The notes: a model not told the origin generated them from the sequence alone. Shown: positions 9,853-21,330, counted from the stretch's first letter. The stretch: DNA of 64,000 nucleotides from Limnanthes douglasii subsp. nivea (GCA_036936605.1 JAUPFV010000004.1:184406807-184470806); one strand, 5' to 3'. A program made the numbers and translations.

Positions 9853-11602
9853 CGTGTAAGTTTTCCCCTTGATATTAGATGACTCATACTTTTAGCATTT
9901 TAAATTTAATTAGAAATAAAAAAAATAACTACTACCATAAAACCAACCCATAGAATTGAGTTTTGAAATCTTCAGATTTTAAAATTGAAATCATCTTTAA
10001 AATTATTTTGCTATGTGTTAAAATGCAAAATACATAAAAAAAATTGAGGATATATTCTGGAATTTTACTTACAAATTACAGAAAATGTTTATGTATTTGA
10101 AATTTATTATAAACAGTATAGAATTATAAAAATACGATTTCATGCGGAACCATGTAATTTGTTTTAACAGTGGTTTTGCTCCTCTTGCAGGTTTCATATT
10201 ACTTCAATAGAGACATTTTCAGTTTAAGTGCCAAGTAGGTCACTTCATTGCATCTGATTTTGCATACAATAAGAATTTGTGTTGGTTTTGTATAACAAAA
10301 TTTGTTTGTTTAATAAATAAGGTTTATTGGATGTAATTTAATGAAAAGTATGACGAAATTCATGCTTGTTTACGTGTTAATTATTTAATGCATTTTTAGC
10401 ATGTATATTGAAACACGTGAAAAAGATAAATTTTGCATACAGTTGTTAATGGATAAATTTGTGTTCAAGTTCGGTATTTAATAACTGTAATAGTAGTTAT
10501 ATATTTCCTGCGTACAAATGATTATACAGTTATTGTCAACACAAAAATGTACAGATGACAAATACTTGAATGCAAAATTAGGGTTTGTCATTAAAAGAAA
10601 TGGAAAGTCAATTAATAAGTGTGAGTTTGATAAGTTTATATATATATATATATATGTTGTATCTACGGGAATATTGGAACTTGATCATAAGCTTGCTTTT
10701 CTATTGCTTCTGTCAATTGCTTGAGGTTCTGCCAAAGTTATTAATATATATCAGATGTAGATTTTTTGTGTTGAGCAAGTTCAAACAACGCATTAATATA
10801 TATCAGATGTAGATTCTTTGCGTCGAGCAAGTTCAAACAACACAGTATCTAGTGTGATGCATTATTGAGGTTTTATGTGTTGTCTGTGCCTGAGGGTTCA
10901 CTTACCCATAGTGTGAGCAGTGAGTAAAAGGAAAATGCTTTGGTTGCTTTTTTTTTCATTCACCCAAAGAGAACATTGATTGGAAGTTGTCATCTAAGAT
11001 ATCTCCTGCCATGTTACGGTGATCTCTCTTATTTTATGTGCATGTTTTGTTTGTATGTGTTTGCATGTTATGTTGGAAGATAACTTTGTGTGTGTATGTG
11101 TTTTGGTATAAATGTATATGTTTGTATGCACATGTACGGGTCCTAGTTTTTGTGTTTTGAGTGAATGGCATACTGCCGTAACAACATGCAGTAATAGTCG
11201 ATTGTGCTGCTGGTAATCATGTCTGTTTGTAAATGACCATATTCTTCTAAATAGAGGAAGACATGGCCATACATGAAATTTTTTGGATGGTTGATTGAAG
11301 ATATATATATATATATATATATATTTCCATATATGTGGTATACGGTTAAATTACAAAACAGATGCACAATTAGGGTTGTTGCTTAATTAACCATGTTTGG
11401 ATACTTAAAAATAGCAAGTGTTTTATTTTGGCATGCAGGTATGTTTGAAGCCGAAAGTTATCATTTGTAAGCTAAACAATCATATACATATAATACCTGC
11501 TAAGGATATAGGTGTGAGAGCATTAATGCTTGTATTTGAAATACATGAAGTCATTTTAATATAGCAGTATTGAATTTTCAATTGATGATAGTATAAATTA
11601 TA
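9853..11602 (+). other. Degenerate copia internal region, no gene recognised
   Basis: Expected to hold copia gag and protease, but I cannot recognise either. The sequence is AT-rich with two short TA runs (near 10637-10655 and 11302-11325) and a 52-bp duplication. The last nine bases, TAAATTATA at 11594-11602, are the left target-site duplication of MULE-1. Confidence 0.6.
10740..10843. repeat. 52-bp tandem duplication
   Basis: Two adjacent copies, starting at 10740 and 10792, share ATTAATATATATCAGATGTA and end ...GAGCAAGTTCAAACAAC, with a few substitutions including two T-to-C differences at CpG positions. Confidence 0.9.
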
Positions 11603-11643
11603 GGATATGGCTATATATACCTAAATGCATTTTAAGTATATCC
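11603..11643 (+). repeat. MULE-1 left terminal inverted repeat
   Basis: Aligns to the reverse complement of 19512-19554 over about 42 bp with about ten differences. Weaker similarity seems to continue inward (near 11735-11762 against 19440-19487), with extra bases on the left side, which suggests that the original TIR was longer. Confidence 0.85.
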
Positions 11644-12060
11644 AAAAACTATTTTGTTTGGACGATAATACTCTCGATATTCCATTTAATTACCTAATCT
11701 TCATTAAGTAAAAAAATACTAAGTATATCCTAAGTATACCAAATTTACAAAATAACTTTTTTTCGTTATCTATACCCAAACAAACACCATTCCTTACCAG
11801 ATCAAACACCATATTTGTCTTGTTTTCTGAAAATCTTCAAAATCAACTTCAAAATTCAAATTAGTATCAAGAACATTAAACCTCATTTTAAAGAAAAACA
11901 CATAATCCATCGTGAGCCACCCGGAACTAGGAATTAGCATGGAGGAGTTGATATCACCGGAGGTATGAGATGATGAAATGTTGCCGGAGAAGGAGCTCGA
12001 GTCGCCAGAAAAGAAGTCGACGTCGCCAGAAAAAGTAACGTCAAGGCTGTTTTCGCCACG

Positions 12061-12213
12061 GACCATCAGTTTTGGGCCTTTGAACCGATGGTGCATAGCA
12101 TGGTGGAGGCCGGTTCTAGGCCTTAGAACCGGCCGTGCATGACCTACGCACCATCGGTTCCAGGCCTTAGAACCGGTGGTGCTGGGGCTTGGAACCGGTG
12201 GTGCGTGCACAAT
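12061..12213. repeat. Palindromic motif cluster in MULE-1 (GGTTC/GAACC and GCACC/GGTGC)
   Basis: Contains GAACCGATGGTGC, GCACCATCGGTTC, GAACCGGTGGTGC twice, and two palindrome-like blocks of the form GGTTCNAGGCCTTAGAACC. The cluster lies upstream of the first recognised transposase exon, probably in an intron or 5' leader. It is GC-rich compared with its surroundings. Related clusters occur at 15880-16271 and 18960-19062. Confidence 0.85.
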
Positions 12214-12284
12214 TTGTAAAAAAAAAAAATTAACCCCTTTTTTATTGTACCTAATTGCGAGTTGTGTTTTGTTGTTGTATAACA

Positions 12285-14273
12285 GGGGACGGATGTTTCC
12301 CATTGGTCTGACAAAGCTTTCGCTACCGACTATAGTCATTTGTTCTTCACCATTGAGTTCGATACACAAGAAGCGTTGATTATGTGGGTCACGAAGACCC
12401 GAAAATGCCATGGTTTAGTTATCAACCTAAGTCGGCGCGATAAAGTACAAAGTAGAAAAAATCCTAGGATATTTTTCCAGTGTGAGAGGTTAGGAAAGTA
12501 TGTTCCAAGAGTGGCCAAGAAAGACCGTAAACAGAAGTCCACAGGAACCAAAACAATTGGCTGCCCATTTGAGCTTCTCGGGTTAATAGTGGAACTGGAT
12601 CAATGGAAGTTAGAAGTAAAATGTGGGATTCACAACCATGAGAGTTCAAAACAATTAGACGATCATTCTTTCACAGGCCGTTTAAACGATGAAGAGATGG
12701 AATATGTTTAACGAGCGACTTATGTTGAAACAAACCCTATAGATATACTGAATGGTGTTAAGCTAAATAAAGATAATGTTTCTTGTATGCGCACTATCTA
12801 CAATGCACGACCGAAAAGCATGGTTTTGAAGAAGGCAGGTAGGTCACAGCTGCAGTTCTTGTTGGGATAGCTTAAGACACATAATTATTATGAATGACAT
12901 AAATCTGGTGAAGACGATGGACAAGTCATTACAGAAATATTTTTCCCCATCCAATTAGTACTGACCTTTTGCGGACATTTCCAACAGTGTTGATCATAGA
13001 TAGTACGCATAAAGTCATAAGATATGGTATGCTGTTGTTTGAGATAGCGGGTGTGACGTGTACTGGTTTGACGTACTGTGCCGTTTTTGCTTTCATGTCT
13101 GGTGAGAAGTTAAACAACTTCAAATGGGTTTTAGAGTGTTTGAAGTCATTGATTGTCGTTCACGGGATCGAAGAACCCCGTATCATTTTGGCCGACGAAA
13201 ACTTAGTTGATGAACGCCATAAAAATGGTATTCCCAGAGACAACGCATATGTTATGCCGCTGGCACATAAACCAAAACGTTCAGGGGAAACAAGGAAGTA
13301 TTTCCCTAAGAAACGTGATCATGTGAAGTTTGTTTCTGCTTGGAAGAAGATTGCGTATGCAGCATCAGAGATTGAATTCGATCACGCCAGACGAGGAATG
13401 CTATTGGAGTACAAAGACTATCCTCTTGCAATTGAATACTGAAAGATCGTGGCTGGATAAATACACGGACAAATTCATTGTTTGGAAGACGAACAAGTAC
13501 ATGCATTTGGTACATTGCACGACTAACCTCGTCGAGAGTTGTACAAGAAAATTAAACTTTGAGTTATTTTGGGGGAGGGTTCATTCACTAGTTGAAATCC
13601 AACATGTTGCCATTAGGTCTTCCTTTGAGAAATGTTGTTACATAGCGCTAGATAAGTTCTTCGACAAACTATATAACGAAATTCGAGGCAAGATTTCTCA
13701 CATGACGTTAAAACTGTTTTTTACCGAAGTAGAGAAGGCTGAAGATTTCAAGAAAATCGCTATCGAAGATGGGTCAGATGTTAAACACGATACATGCGAT
13801 GACGTTTGCATATGCGCGATAAAATCTACCCATTGTATAACTTGCTACCACCAGATCCGCGAGTGGTGTAAGAACGGAAAAGTTGCATCGCTAGAAGCAT
13901 TTCACAGCCATTGGAAAATGTTAGAGATACAGCCTCGTACATACCGTACGACGATGGAGATTCTCAAAGATGATTTGGAAAAACTTGTAATCGATGTTAT
14001 GGAGAAAAAAGACGAAATCCGTATAAAACACATTTACAAGAAATAGTTTGAAATTGTTTATCCTGAAACATCCTTTTTGCTAGAGCCATTGGAGAAACAG
14101 AAACACCGCGATCATCCACAGGTGAAACGAAAACTTGTTGTCGATACATCATCCACTAAACGAGATAAATGCAAATGGGAACATGTGGATGATGCTGATA
14201 AGGCTGGCCTTGACTCAGTTATGAACTCTTTTAAAGCACCAAAAGTTAACTTCCGTAAAGTATGCTAGTGCAA
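12285..14273 (+). pseudogene. MULE-1 transposase, FAR1-like, broken
   Basis: A Mutator-type transposase of the FAR1-related plant group, which cuts and joins the element ends. An acceptor-like AG precedes 12285. The N-terminal DNA-binding region includes RIFFQCERLGKYVPRV and a C/H pattern (GCPFELL, CGIHNHESS). The catalytic core shows the first Asp in VLIIDSTHKV, the second in ILADENLV and the Glu in TTNLVESC. A late SWIM-like segment is degraded (CICAIKSTHCITCYHQI). The frame breaks at a stop at 12709, several stops in 12870-12960 and a frameshift near 13430. The segment between the second Asp and the Glu has lost the Cys/Trp usual there. The tail has WEHVDDADKAGLDSV. Confidence 0.85.
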
Positions 14274-14401
14274 ATACGATTCGTGCGGATGTGCCTAGAG
14301 TACGTCATACTTATAGTTCTTCCATTGCCTTGTTTGCTAGAAATTTCGTAAAATCATCACTTGTTGGAGGCTAATAACCAATATACGATCCAAAAAGTTT
14401 T

Positions 14402-15092
14402 TTGCATTGGTTTCCTACTCACTTCAATCCTTTTATTTCTGGCATAAATGATGTTAGGGCAGATGGTCACTGTGGATATAGAGCAGTTTTGTTTGGGTTG
14501 TACGGTCATGAAAAAAGTTGGCAAGGTGTTAGGAAGGCAATCTACGATGAACTAATGGACAACTATGCAACTTATAGCAAGATATAAAATGGTAAAGAAG
14601 AGTATCTGAAGGTTGCAGAAAGTATAAACTACTATGAAACTCCCGCATCCACCAAATATTGGATGACAATGTCGGATATGGACATTGCGATTACCACCAA
14701 GTTTGAATGCATTGTTCATTTTGTATCACTTGTGGGATCTCACAACTGCAGTCAAACGTTTCTACCTCTGCGCGGTGAACCACCAATGATGTCCAAAAGA
14801 CGTGAAATTGGGCTTGAATTTGTTGATACTAACTCATCAATGTAAGTCATATGAATAATAGTTTTTATATTAAGTACGATTGTACTAAACAAGATTTAGT
14901 TCTAATTCTTGTTTGATTTAACAGCTAGTAACCAAGCCTCTTATGTCCTTGCGCACGTGTACATCCTACGTGGTATGCGTTGAAGAGTGAAGAGGCTTCA
15001 ACTTGGGAGATACTAATAGTTGGTCGCTGCAAAACATATGCGGAGCTCGAAGGTAGAAAGACAGTTTGTTTATTCCCAGAAGTATCTTCATG
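14402..15092 (+). pseudogene. OTU-type cysteine protease domain downstream of MULE-1 transposase
   Basis: The frame 14402-14587 has the OTU nucleophile motif DVRADGHCGYRAV, with the catalytic Asp and Cys. After a stop at 14585, the 14663-14845 segment continues the fold (FECIVHFVSL, FLPLRGEPP, IGLEFVDTN), but at the place where OTU proteins have Asn-His the sequence reads NSSM, so the catalytic His is missing. A donor-like GTAAGT follows at 14843 and a last coding-like piece runs at about 14940-15092 (WEILIVGRCKTYAELEGRK). OTU domains fused to or following FAR1-type MULE transposases are known in plants, so this was probably the C-terminus of the transposase protein. Function in transposition is unknown. 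Confidence 0.75.
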
Positions 15093-15403
15093 AATTTGTT
15101 TAGTCGGTTTATGCTATTTGGTCGGTTGTATGTTGTTTAGTACTTTATTTACTTTTTTGTTATAATTTTTGTACTTTATTTCTTAGTGGTTTGTGTTTTT
15201 GTACCTTGTTTTAATATTGACGATAAATCAGTAGATTGTCCAACTTATAGCATTAAGCAACTTATACTTTCATAACTTAAAATTAAACATTAAAATAAAC
15301 AACAATAACTTGATGAAACAGGTGTATATAACTCGAGATTAAACAGAGCTTTAGTCAATATTGCATCCTCCATTATCGCTGAGGATACGCAGTTTTTCCT
15401 CCT
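15093..15403. other. Spacer between convergent MULE-1 genes
   Basis: AT-rich and non-coding, between the end of the OTU segment (+) and the end of the small ORF (-). It would hold the 3' ends of both transcripts. No motif is recognised. Confidence 0.55.
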
Positions 15404-15735
15404 TCATGCGATTTGATCCTGAACATATTCCATCATTTCTTTAGATAAATAGTCCATGACTATTAAACCAAATGATTCGAATGCCTCATTCCTAATGTCT
15501 GGTGGCTGGTTGAACACCAAAAATATTGTTCCACTAGTTATACACCTGTACATAGTGGCTACATCCTCACGACTCTGAGATGGAGGCATTTGTGTAGACG
15601 TAGACATACTGCCGTACATGAAATACATCATCGAAAAATTCATTGGTATCATCATTGGGCCTAGTAAACTTCACGTGTTTTGCAACCTTGATTAGATAAG
15701 CATCGTTAAACACGCTCAACTCCACAAAAAAACAA
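15404..15735 (-). pseudogene. Small minus-strand ORF in MULE-1, unknown function
   Basis: The open frame 15404-15655 encodes 83 residues, including FLVFNQPPDIRNEAFESF and MDYLSKEMMEYVQDQ, with amphipathic, helix-like composition. Upstream on the same strand a second frame reads NDAYLIKVAKHVKFTRPND and looks equally coding, so the original protein was probably about 110-120 residues with a frameshift near 15620. A TATA-like box lies about 60 bp further upstream. It sits between transposase and captured gene, as the acidic ORF does in MULE-2. I do not recognise the family. Confidence 0.5.
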
Positions 15736-15790
15736 ACGAGGAAGATTGCAAGAATAAATTTGTGTGTTTGGTGTATCCAGCTTAGACCTC

Positions 15791-15800
15791 CTTATATAGA
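15791..15800 (-). promoter_or_regulatory. TATA-like box for the small MULE-1 ORF
   Basis: The minus strand reads TCTATATAAG, upstream of a T- and C-rich leader and the small ORF. Spacing suits a core promoter. Confidence 0.45.
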
Positions 15801-15879
15801 AAATTAGAATATTAGTTTGGCAGGAATTATAGGACGGGAAAAGGTTTTAGAAGGAATTACTAGGCGGGAAGAAATTGAT

Positions 15880-16271
15880 AAAAAAACTGCGCACCATAGG
15901 TACAACCTACTGTGTACCTATAGTGCACAGTTGGGTGTACCGATGGTTCTTAGTCCATGGCACCATCGGTCCTATACCCTGCGCACCGATGGTGCATAGA
16001 TGGTGCACCATCGGTGCGCAAGGTGAGGCACCAGCGGTGCACAAGACTGGGCACCAATGGTGCCAAGCACCCGTCGATACAACTTGTACCGGTTGATGTA
16101 TTGTACGATTGGTACATGGGGAATATAGTATCGGTACAAGCCCCATGTACCAATGGTACAATGCATCATAGGTAAAACTTACATTGTATCTATGGTGCAC
16201 ACCCAACTTACCATGGGTACAGAGTAGTGTGCACCATAGGTTCTCATGACTGCGTACCAATGGTGCACTAT
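15880..16271. repeat. Dense array of GYACCNNNGGTRC palindromic motifs
   Basis: About 15 variants of a 13-bp interrupted palindrome in 390 bp, for example GCACCGATGGTGC, GCACCATCGGTGC, GCACCAATGGTGC, GTACCAATGGTAC and GTACCTATAGTGC. Spacing is irregular, roughly 20-30 bp. The arms (G-C/T-A-C-C and G-G-T-A/G-C) are kept while the three central bases vary. Overlapping ORFs on both strands rich in His/Trp/Cys are produced by the repeat and are not called as genes. It lies between the small ORF and the PMD gene. Confidence 0.93.
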
Positions 16272-16762
16272 GACTTGTAATTTTTTTTTGTTTTATTGTT
16301 GCCAATATTTTATTTAGCCATTGGTTTCGCTTCTGGTTTAAAGTAAGCTGTTGCCAGTAATACTATTAGAACGTTTAATATTAGATTTTTGTGAAGCAGC
16401 TTGCGTCCCGGTTTTAAGATTACATGTTTACATGTTACAGAATAAATTTTGCAAGCAGAGGGTAAAATTGATTGTTCTTTCATTACTTATAATTTTTCAT
16501 TCGAATTGGATGTTCATTGTTCAAGTACGTATAATTTGGGTGAATTTATAGTTGAATGGAATAAGTAAATAAAAATATGAAAAGAAAAGACTAACATTCA
16601 TAACGAAAGAAAAGACTAATACTAGTACCAACGTACAATAAATCGTCCAAAGCTATAATAAACATAAACATGAAGAAAAAAGATAGATCATAGCATAGCT
16701 AAAACTAGTCCAATAATGAGGACAAATAACCAAGGAGAGAAGAGCTGCAACACTTGATCTCT

Positions 16763-19264
16763 CTACTGAAGCGCACCTTTTAAATCTTGACGTATAGGCA
16801 ATGTAACAACTGATCGAACAACCTCCAACAATCTATCGTCTGTGGTGCGTGGGGGTGGACTGATAATATGCCAACCATACGCAACTAAGTACCTCCAATA
16901 TGTGTTCGTCGCCGACTGTCTATAAGTATCGACGGTAACAGTCAACCAATAATCTGGAAGTAAATGTTGACACCAATCCAGCCACGCACTCTCACGCCAT
17001 GTGTATCTAGCCAAATATCCCTTATTGTAACCCGGTCTGAGTACAAGTGGGAGTTCGGGTTCATCCTGAACCCGTCCAAACTGGCGCATAACGCAATCGG
17101 GCATGTAACTCTCAGATGTGCTCATCATCCGCAAATGATAAGCGATGGTGCGGATCTCCTGCATGAGAAACTGAACCCTGATACCCTCGTATGGCTCGAA
17201 TACAACCTGTTCGAAATATAGTAAAACTGTGAATACATAATGAAATATGACTTAGTATAAATATGTTACTTACTAATAAATATAAAAACTTATATATGTC
17301 TCTTTCTGATTTGAAAGGAGAGTACGCACAACCAATTTGGGTCGGATGTTTTGCCCAACAATTCCATTCGGTAGCCACTTCACAATCCTTGGCTGCCTCG
17401 CTACATGGTCCGCGTTCTTAGAGGCTCTAAATGCGGGGAAATTGTCGTACATCCAGCAGTCTAGCATAACAACAAATCCGTAAAGGTTATGCTTGGATGC
17501 TTTTGAAGCACCATCCAAACCACGGAATAGTAATGCCAATGCACTGGTACCCCACACAATGTCCACAAACCAGAGTCCACATTCTCTCACCCGTATAAGT
17601 AGTCATCATTGACACTTTTCTAACTTGTATCCGCATAAATAATGCAACCAAATAGGAAGATCAAGTATGCTCGTGATACGTGACGGATAGTGTCTGGATC
17701 AGTCTGCTCAATGTAGCGACCCCTAGTGAACGTCTCTCGCAGCCACTTTATCTTGAAGCCAACGTCTCTAGTGGACTGAATCTCAACGCAGACCTCTTCC
17801 ACACTCAACCCTAACATACTAGCGCAGTAACTGTATACCTCATCACGTGGAGCCGTGACTACGTCCAAAGTCCAACCAACTATAGGGAGACCCGTAATGC
17901 AGTTGACATCATCTAGAGTAATGGTCATCTCCCCGAATGAGAAATGAAATGTGTTGGTCTTTTGATCCCAACGTTCAACAAAATCCTCATCAAGTACTGA
18001 ATGCGTGAAGTACTGAGGCAAGTAAGCTATCAGATGACCGAAAGGAGTCCGTGCCAAGTGTCGTTCCACCTCCGGCTAAGCACTAAGGTCCCACATACGA
18101 AGCACATTATAATGTGCCTGGATGCCTAGCGAAGTACGAGCATGTAAATAAATAACTAAGTCACTCATAAATCAAAGTAAAACATAGGATACCATATAAT
18201 AATTTGATACTTACCTGTCCCATGAAGACGTGGTATGCCTCATGTTTCTTATGGCCAAGAAATAGGGGTATCCTGTTGCATTACAAAAATGTAAACGTCT
18301 TCCGCTGATCCTCGGTGTGGATGACATCGATATGCTCCTCGTCAATCATATCTTGCTCGAGGTCCCCAATAGCATCCACCCTCTCACTAACAGGTGGTGA
18401 ACGTGAAATAGTATGCGTAGGGGGTGGTGAACTGGTAGCAGGCGGTGGTGATCAGTGGACATGTGATGTATCTCGGCGTGATGAGCCTCCACCTCTAGTG
18501 CTATCAATTGTTTTCTCAACCGCTTTCTCCTTCCTTTTCCCATGCTTTATTTGGTGCAAAGACCGATCAGATTTGTCCCTCTCTTCCTCCTCCTCTCTTA
18601 GACGTCTAGTCTCTGGGTCCTCCGATGATGCCCGTCCGCATTTAGTTTCACAGATCCTTTCATTCTCGATGGCCCGTACCATCTTCAAATTCTTCCCCGG
18701 GTGTGTCACCCTCGATTCCGGGGGAACCGTCCTCGACCGAGGAAGGCCAACGGGTCGCAGCTCGACAAAATTAGACCTGAAATAATAATTAATACAAACA
18801 AAGTTAATATTATCATACATCATACGATACAATCCATAAACTCAAAAAAAATCTACAAACTAAACATAAACCTACATATAACCTCCATATAATGTACATT
18901 TCATATTTTTAATTTTTTTTAAAAAAAAAAATTGATTTTCCTTATAGAAAAACAATTTGTGAGACTGTGCACCATAGGTGCACAATCTTCTGTATCGAGC
19001 GGCATTGACCCCTGTACCACTTGGTACAAACCCAAAGCACCAGAGGTGTGCCCTCACGGCCATTTTCCAGCCGGAAATCGGGTTGGAAAATGGCCCCTTA
19101 AACCTAACCTAAAACCTAAATTCACACTTAAATCTACCCTAAGTCTTACTAAATTCAACAAATTCAATCTTAACCTAACTAAAATCAACAAATTTAATCC
19201 TAAATATATAACCTAGAATTAGGGAAACTTACGTAGTTGGTGGTGGGTTTTTGTTCTTCACCAT
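16763..19264 (-). pseudogene. Plant mobile domain (PMD) gene carried by MULE-1, about five exons
   Basis: Encodes a plant mobile domain protein (the MAIN/MAIL1-type family found both in host genes and in transposons). Exon 1 is ATG 19264 to 19233 with a GTAAGT donor. Exon 2 runs 18776-18215 with a TTTCAG acceptor and a GTAAGT donor, and carries a charged EEEEERDK region. Exon 3 starts at 18117 and holds the PMD core (FGEMTITLDDVNCITGLPI). The 17590-17273 part has GTSALALLFRGLDGASK and CWMYDNF. The last exon starts at 17206 (VVFEPYEGIR, CVMRQFGRVQ) and ends at 16763. Breaks: TGA near 18456, TAG at 18076-18078 and a frame change near 17610. The splice sites are well preserved, so it was a working gene when acquired. 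Its start lies just inside the right TIR, which may have driven it. Confidence 0.82.
18960..19062. repeat. GYACCNNNGGTRC motifs in PMD intron 1
   Basis: GTGCACCATAGGTGCAC, GTACCACTTGGTAC and GCACCAGAGGTGTG lie within 100 bp inside the first intron of the PMD gene. They are the same motif family as at 15880-16271. Confidence 0.85.
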
Positions 19265-19511
19265 GACGGAGGGGGAGGAAGAGGTGGAGGTGTGGTGGTT
19301 CGCCGGAAAAGTTAGAGAGAGGTGGAGGTTTTGAGAGAAGTGAGGCTTAGAGTTGTAGAGATAAGTGAGAGGTGTGAGGGAAGTGAGAGGGTGTTGTAGA
19401 AAAAAAATGGTGGATAGATGTTAGTAACAAAAAAGGGCTTATACACCCCTAAAAAGATAGTTTTGTCAAAAATTGGATATATTTATACCACCTTCTGGAT
19501 AAACTCAAAAT

Positions 19512-19554
19512 TAGATATACTTAAATCGCATTTAAATATATATAGGTTGATCCG
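19512..19554 (-). repeat. MULE-1 right terminal inverted repeat
   Basis: Reverse complement reads GGATCAACCTATATATA and continues through AAATGCGATTTAAGTATATC, matching the left end. The following nine bases, 19555-19563 (TAAACTATA), are the right target-site duplication. Confidence 0.85.
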
Positions 19555-19563
19555 TAAACTATA

Positions 19564-20414
19564 ACCTTTGTTGTAGTTATTGAATTAACGATTGTAGGAG
19601 TGACATTGTATTTTAGGCGTATTCTGCTTTTAAGTTTCTATTTTTCTGTTTTTGGAAATGCAGAAGAAAACAATCTGTATGTATCTACACAAACAAAGTT
19701 ATTGAATAAATGGCTTTTGAGTTTTTATTTTAGGCTTTATCCAATGAAACAAAATTCTAGTGAGAACAATAAGCAAGTCACTATATTCATTAATGATTAA
19801 CATATATATTATATTATATTCATTAATGGTTATATTTATACGAGCATGTATAAGCACTGTTTTCTGAAAATTGTATGAAAGTCCATATTAGCATTAGAGT
19901 CTGTTTATTGATTTTGCTATGACGAGGCATTAACACGTAAGAAGAGAACTTTTTTATGGACTTTCTTCAATGAGATACCACTGTTATGCTTGGCTTTTGA
20001 GCATGTGTTTTATGCTTTTTTTAATTGATGCAAAATTAATTGCAGCAGAAATCGGAAAGAATGTGCATGCATGAGTTACTTATAATGAACATTTATAGAG
20101 GTTAAATTGACTAAACTTTAAATATTTGTTAAGAAACTATATTTGGAACTACAATTTAATGTAGTTTAAGGCCGCAACATTGCATGCAAAAGAACAATAT
20201 GAAAAAGAAAATATAGAAATAGAAACGTATACATATTTGCATGCTTATTTATATGAAAATGGGACTATTTTTGCATGGGTCTGAAAGGTGCGTATACATA
20301 TTATTGATGTTATGTTTTTAACTGCATGTAACTTTAAAAGATAAAATTAAAAAATGGTTAACAAATACTTCTATAGTTGTATAAAGCAACGTAAAATTAT
20401 ATTATTATAAATTT
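19564..20414 (+). other. Copia internal region right of MULE-1, no gene recognised
   Basis: AT-rich sequence that resumes the copia element after the MULE-1 target duplication. Integrase would be expected here, but nothing recognisable remains. Confidence 0.55.
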
Positions 20415-21330
20415 TTGTATATAGATGAAAATATGCATAAATTTTATAATCAGTTTATATATAATAGGAGTTCAGGTTTATATAATTATTTAAAAATATA
20501 TTATATGAAATTACGTGAAGGGTGTTGTTACGTCTGTTTTTGGAAAAAAGGATATAAATTGAAGAATTTTTGTATGGTCTATCAACATAAAAAATATATT
20601 GATAATCTGGTATTGTCTAATGATTTGATTCTGAATCAAACAGGCAAATGTAAACATAGTAAATTTGATGCTTCTTATGAAGGAGTTATGATTTGTCTAT
20701 ATGTGGATAATATGTTGATTTTGGTACCGACTAATCAAAAAATTCTTGTCATCTAGCTTTTAGACGAAGGATTTGGAGGAAGCTGAGATGATTTTAAGTG
20801 TAAGGATCAAACGAAAGAAAAATGGTGTATCGATTTCTCAATCTCATTATATTAAGAAGATATAAAATATATTTAATTTTAAAGATTTTTCTCTGATAAG
20901 CTCACATATAGATCATATTCTTAAGATTCTACCTAATAAAGGTGCTGTTGTAGCTCAACTTGAATACTCAAGAACCATCGGGTGTCTTATGTATGTCATG
21001 ATAGCACTAGGCCGGATATTGCCTTTGTTGTTGGAAAACTTAGTAGGTATACTAGCAATCATAGTTCACATCATTGACAAGCTTTAAATCGAGTATTCAA
21101 CTGTTTGAAAGGAACCACGAAGTATGGTTTGATTTAGCCGATTTTATATCAATTGAGTTTGTGAGAGCATCAAACATGATGTTATATCAATTGAGTTTGT
21201 GAGAATTCAATATAATTTAGCCGATCGTTTAACCAAATGGTTACATAGCGATCTTGTGCATAAATCGACTATGGAGATGGGGATGAAATTCCATTTGAAA
21301 TCTCTCATGTTGAGATACCCGATTTCCATC
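20415..21330 (+). pseudogene. Copia reverse transcriptase/RNase H remnant
   Basis: Ty1/copia RT is recognised by ICLYVDNMLIL near 20690, the copia YVDD box with the second Asp changed to Asn. Downstream in shifting frames are DLEEAEMILSVRIKR, SISQSHYIKK, LEYSRTIGCLMYV, and a TTKYG segment of the RNase H start. Near 21205 a piece like NLADRLTKWLHSDLVHK marks the normal end of copia pol. There is a 23-bp direct repeat (21144-21166 and 21182-21204). Stops and frameshifts are frequent. Confidence 0.82.

Larger units (their letters stand above)
11603..19554. mobile_element. MULE-1: Mutator-like element with transposase-OTU and PMD genes
   Basis: A complete Mutator-like DNA transposon of about 7.95 kb. 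The ends are inverted copies of each other: GGAT, then CTATATATA, then AAATGC and TTTAAGTATATC at matching distances. It is flanked by TAAATTATA on the left and TAAACTATA on the right, an 8-of-9 match that fits the 9-bp duplication made by MULEs. Inside are a transposase pseudogene and an OTU domain on the + strand, then a small ORF and a multi-exon plant mobile domain gene on the - strand, so the two gene sets converge. The + strand genes face away from the left end and the PMD gene starts 290 bp from the right end. It sits inside the copia element. Confidence 0.88.

Noticed and set aside
9853..11602. Possible exon or intron structure of a host gene
   Set aside because: Some acceptor-like tracts occur, but no coding signal was found and the location between copia LTRs points to decayed retroelement sequence.
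12285..15092. Domesticated FAR1-type regulator
   Set aside because: Several stops and frameshifts, and location between MULE TIRs, fit a dead transposase better than a host transcription factor.
15907..16305. Overlapping ORFs on both strands rich in His, Trp and Cys
   Set aside because: They are produced by the palindromic GYACC/GGTRC repeats; such motifs have few stops in several frames. No domain is visible.
16763..19264. PMD gene as a normal host gene
   Set aside because: It lies inside the TIRs and target duplication of MULE-1 and has internal stops, so it is cargo of the transposon.
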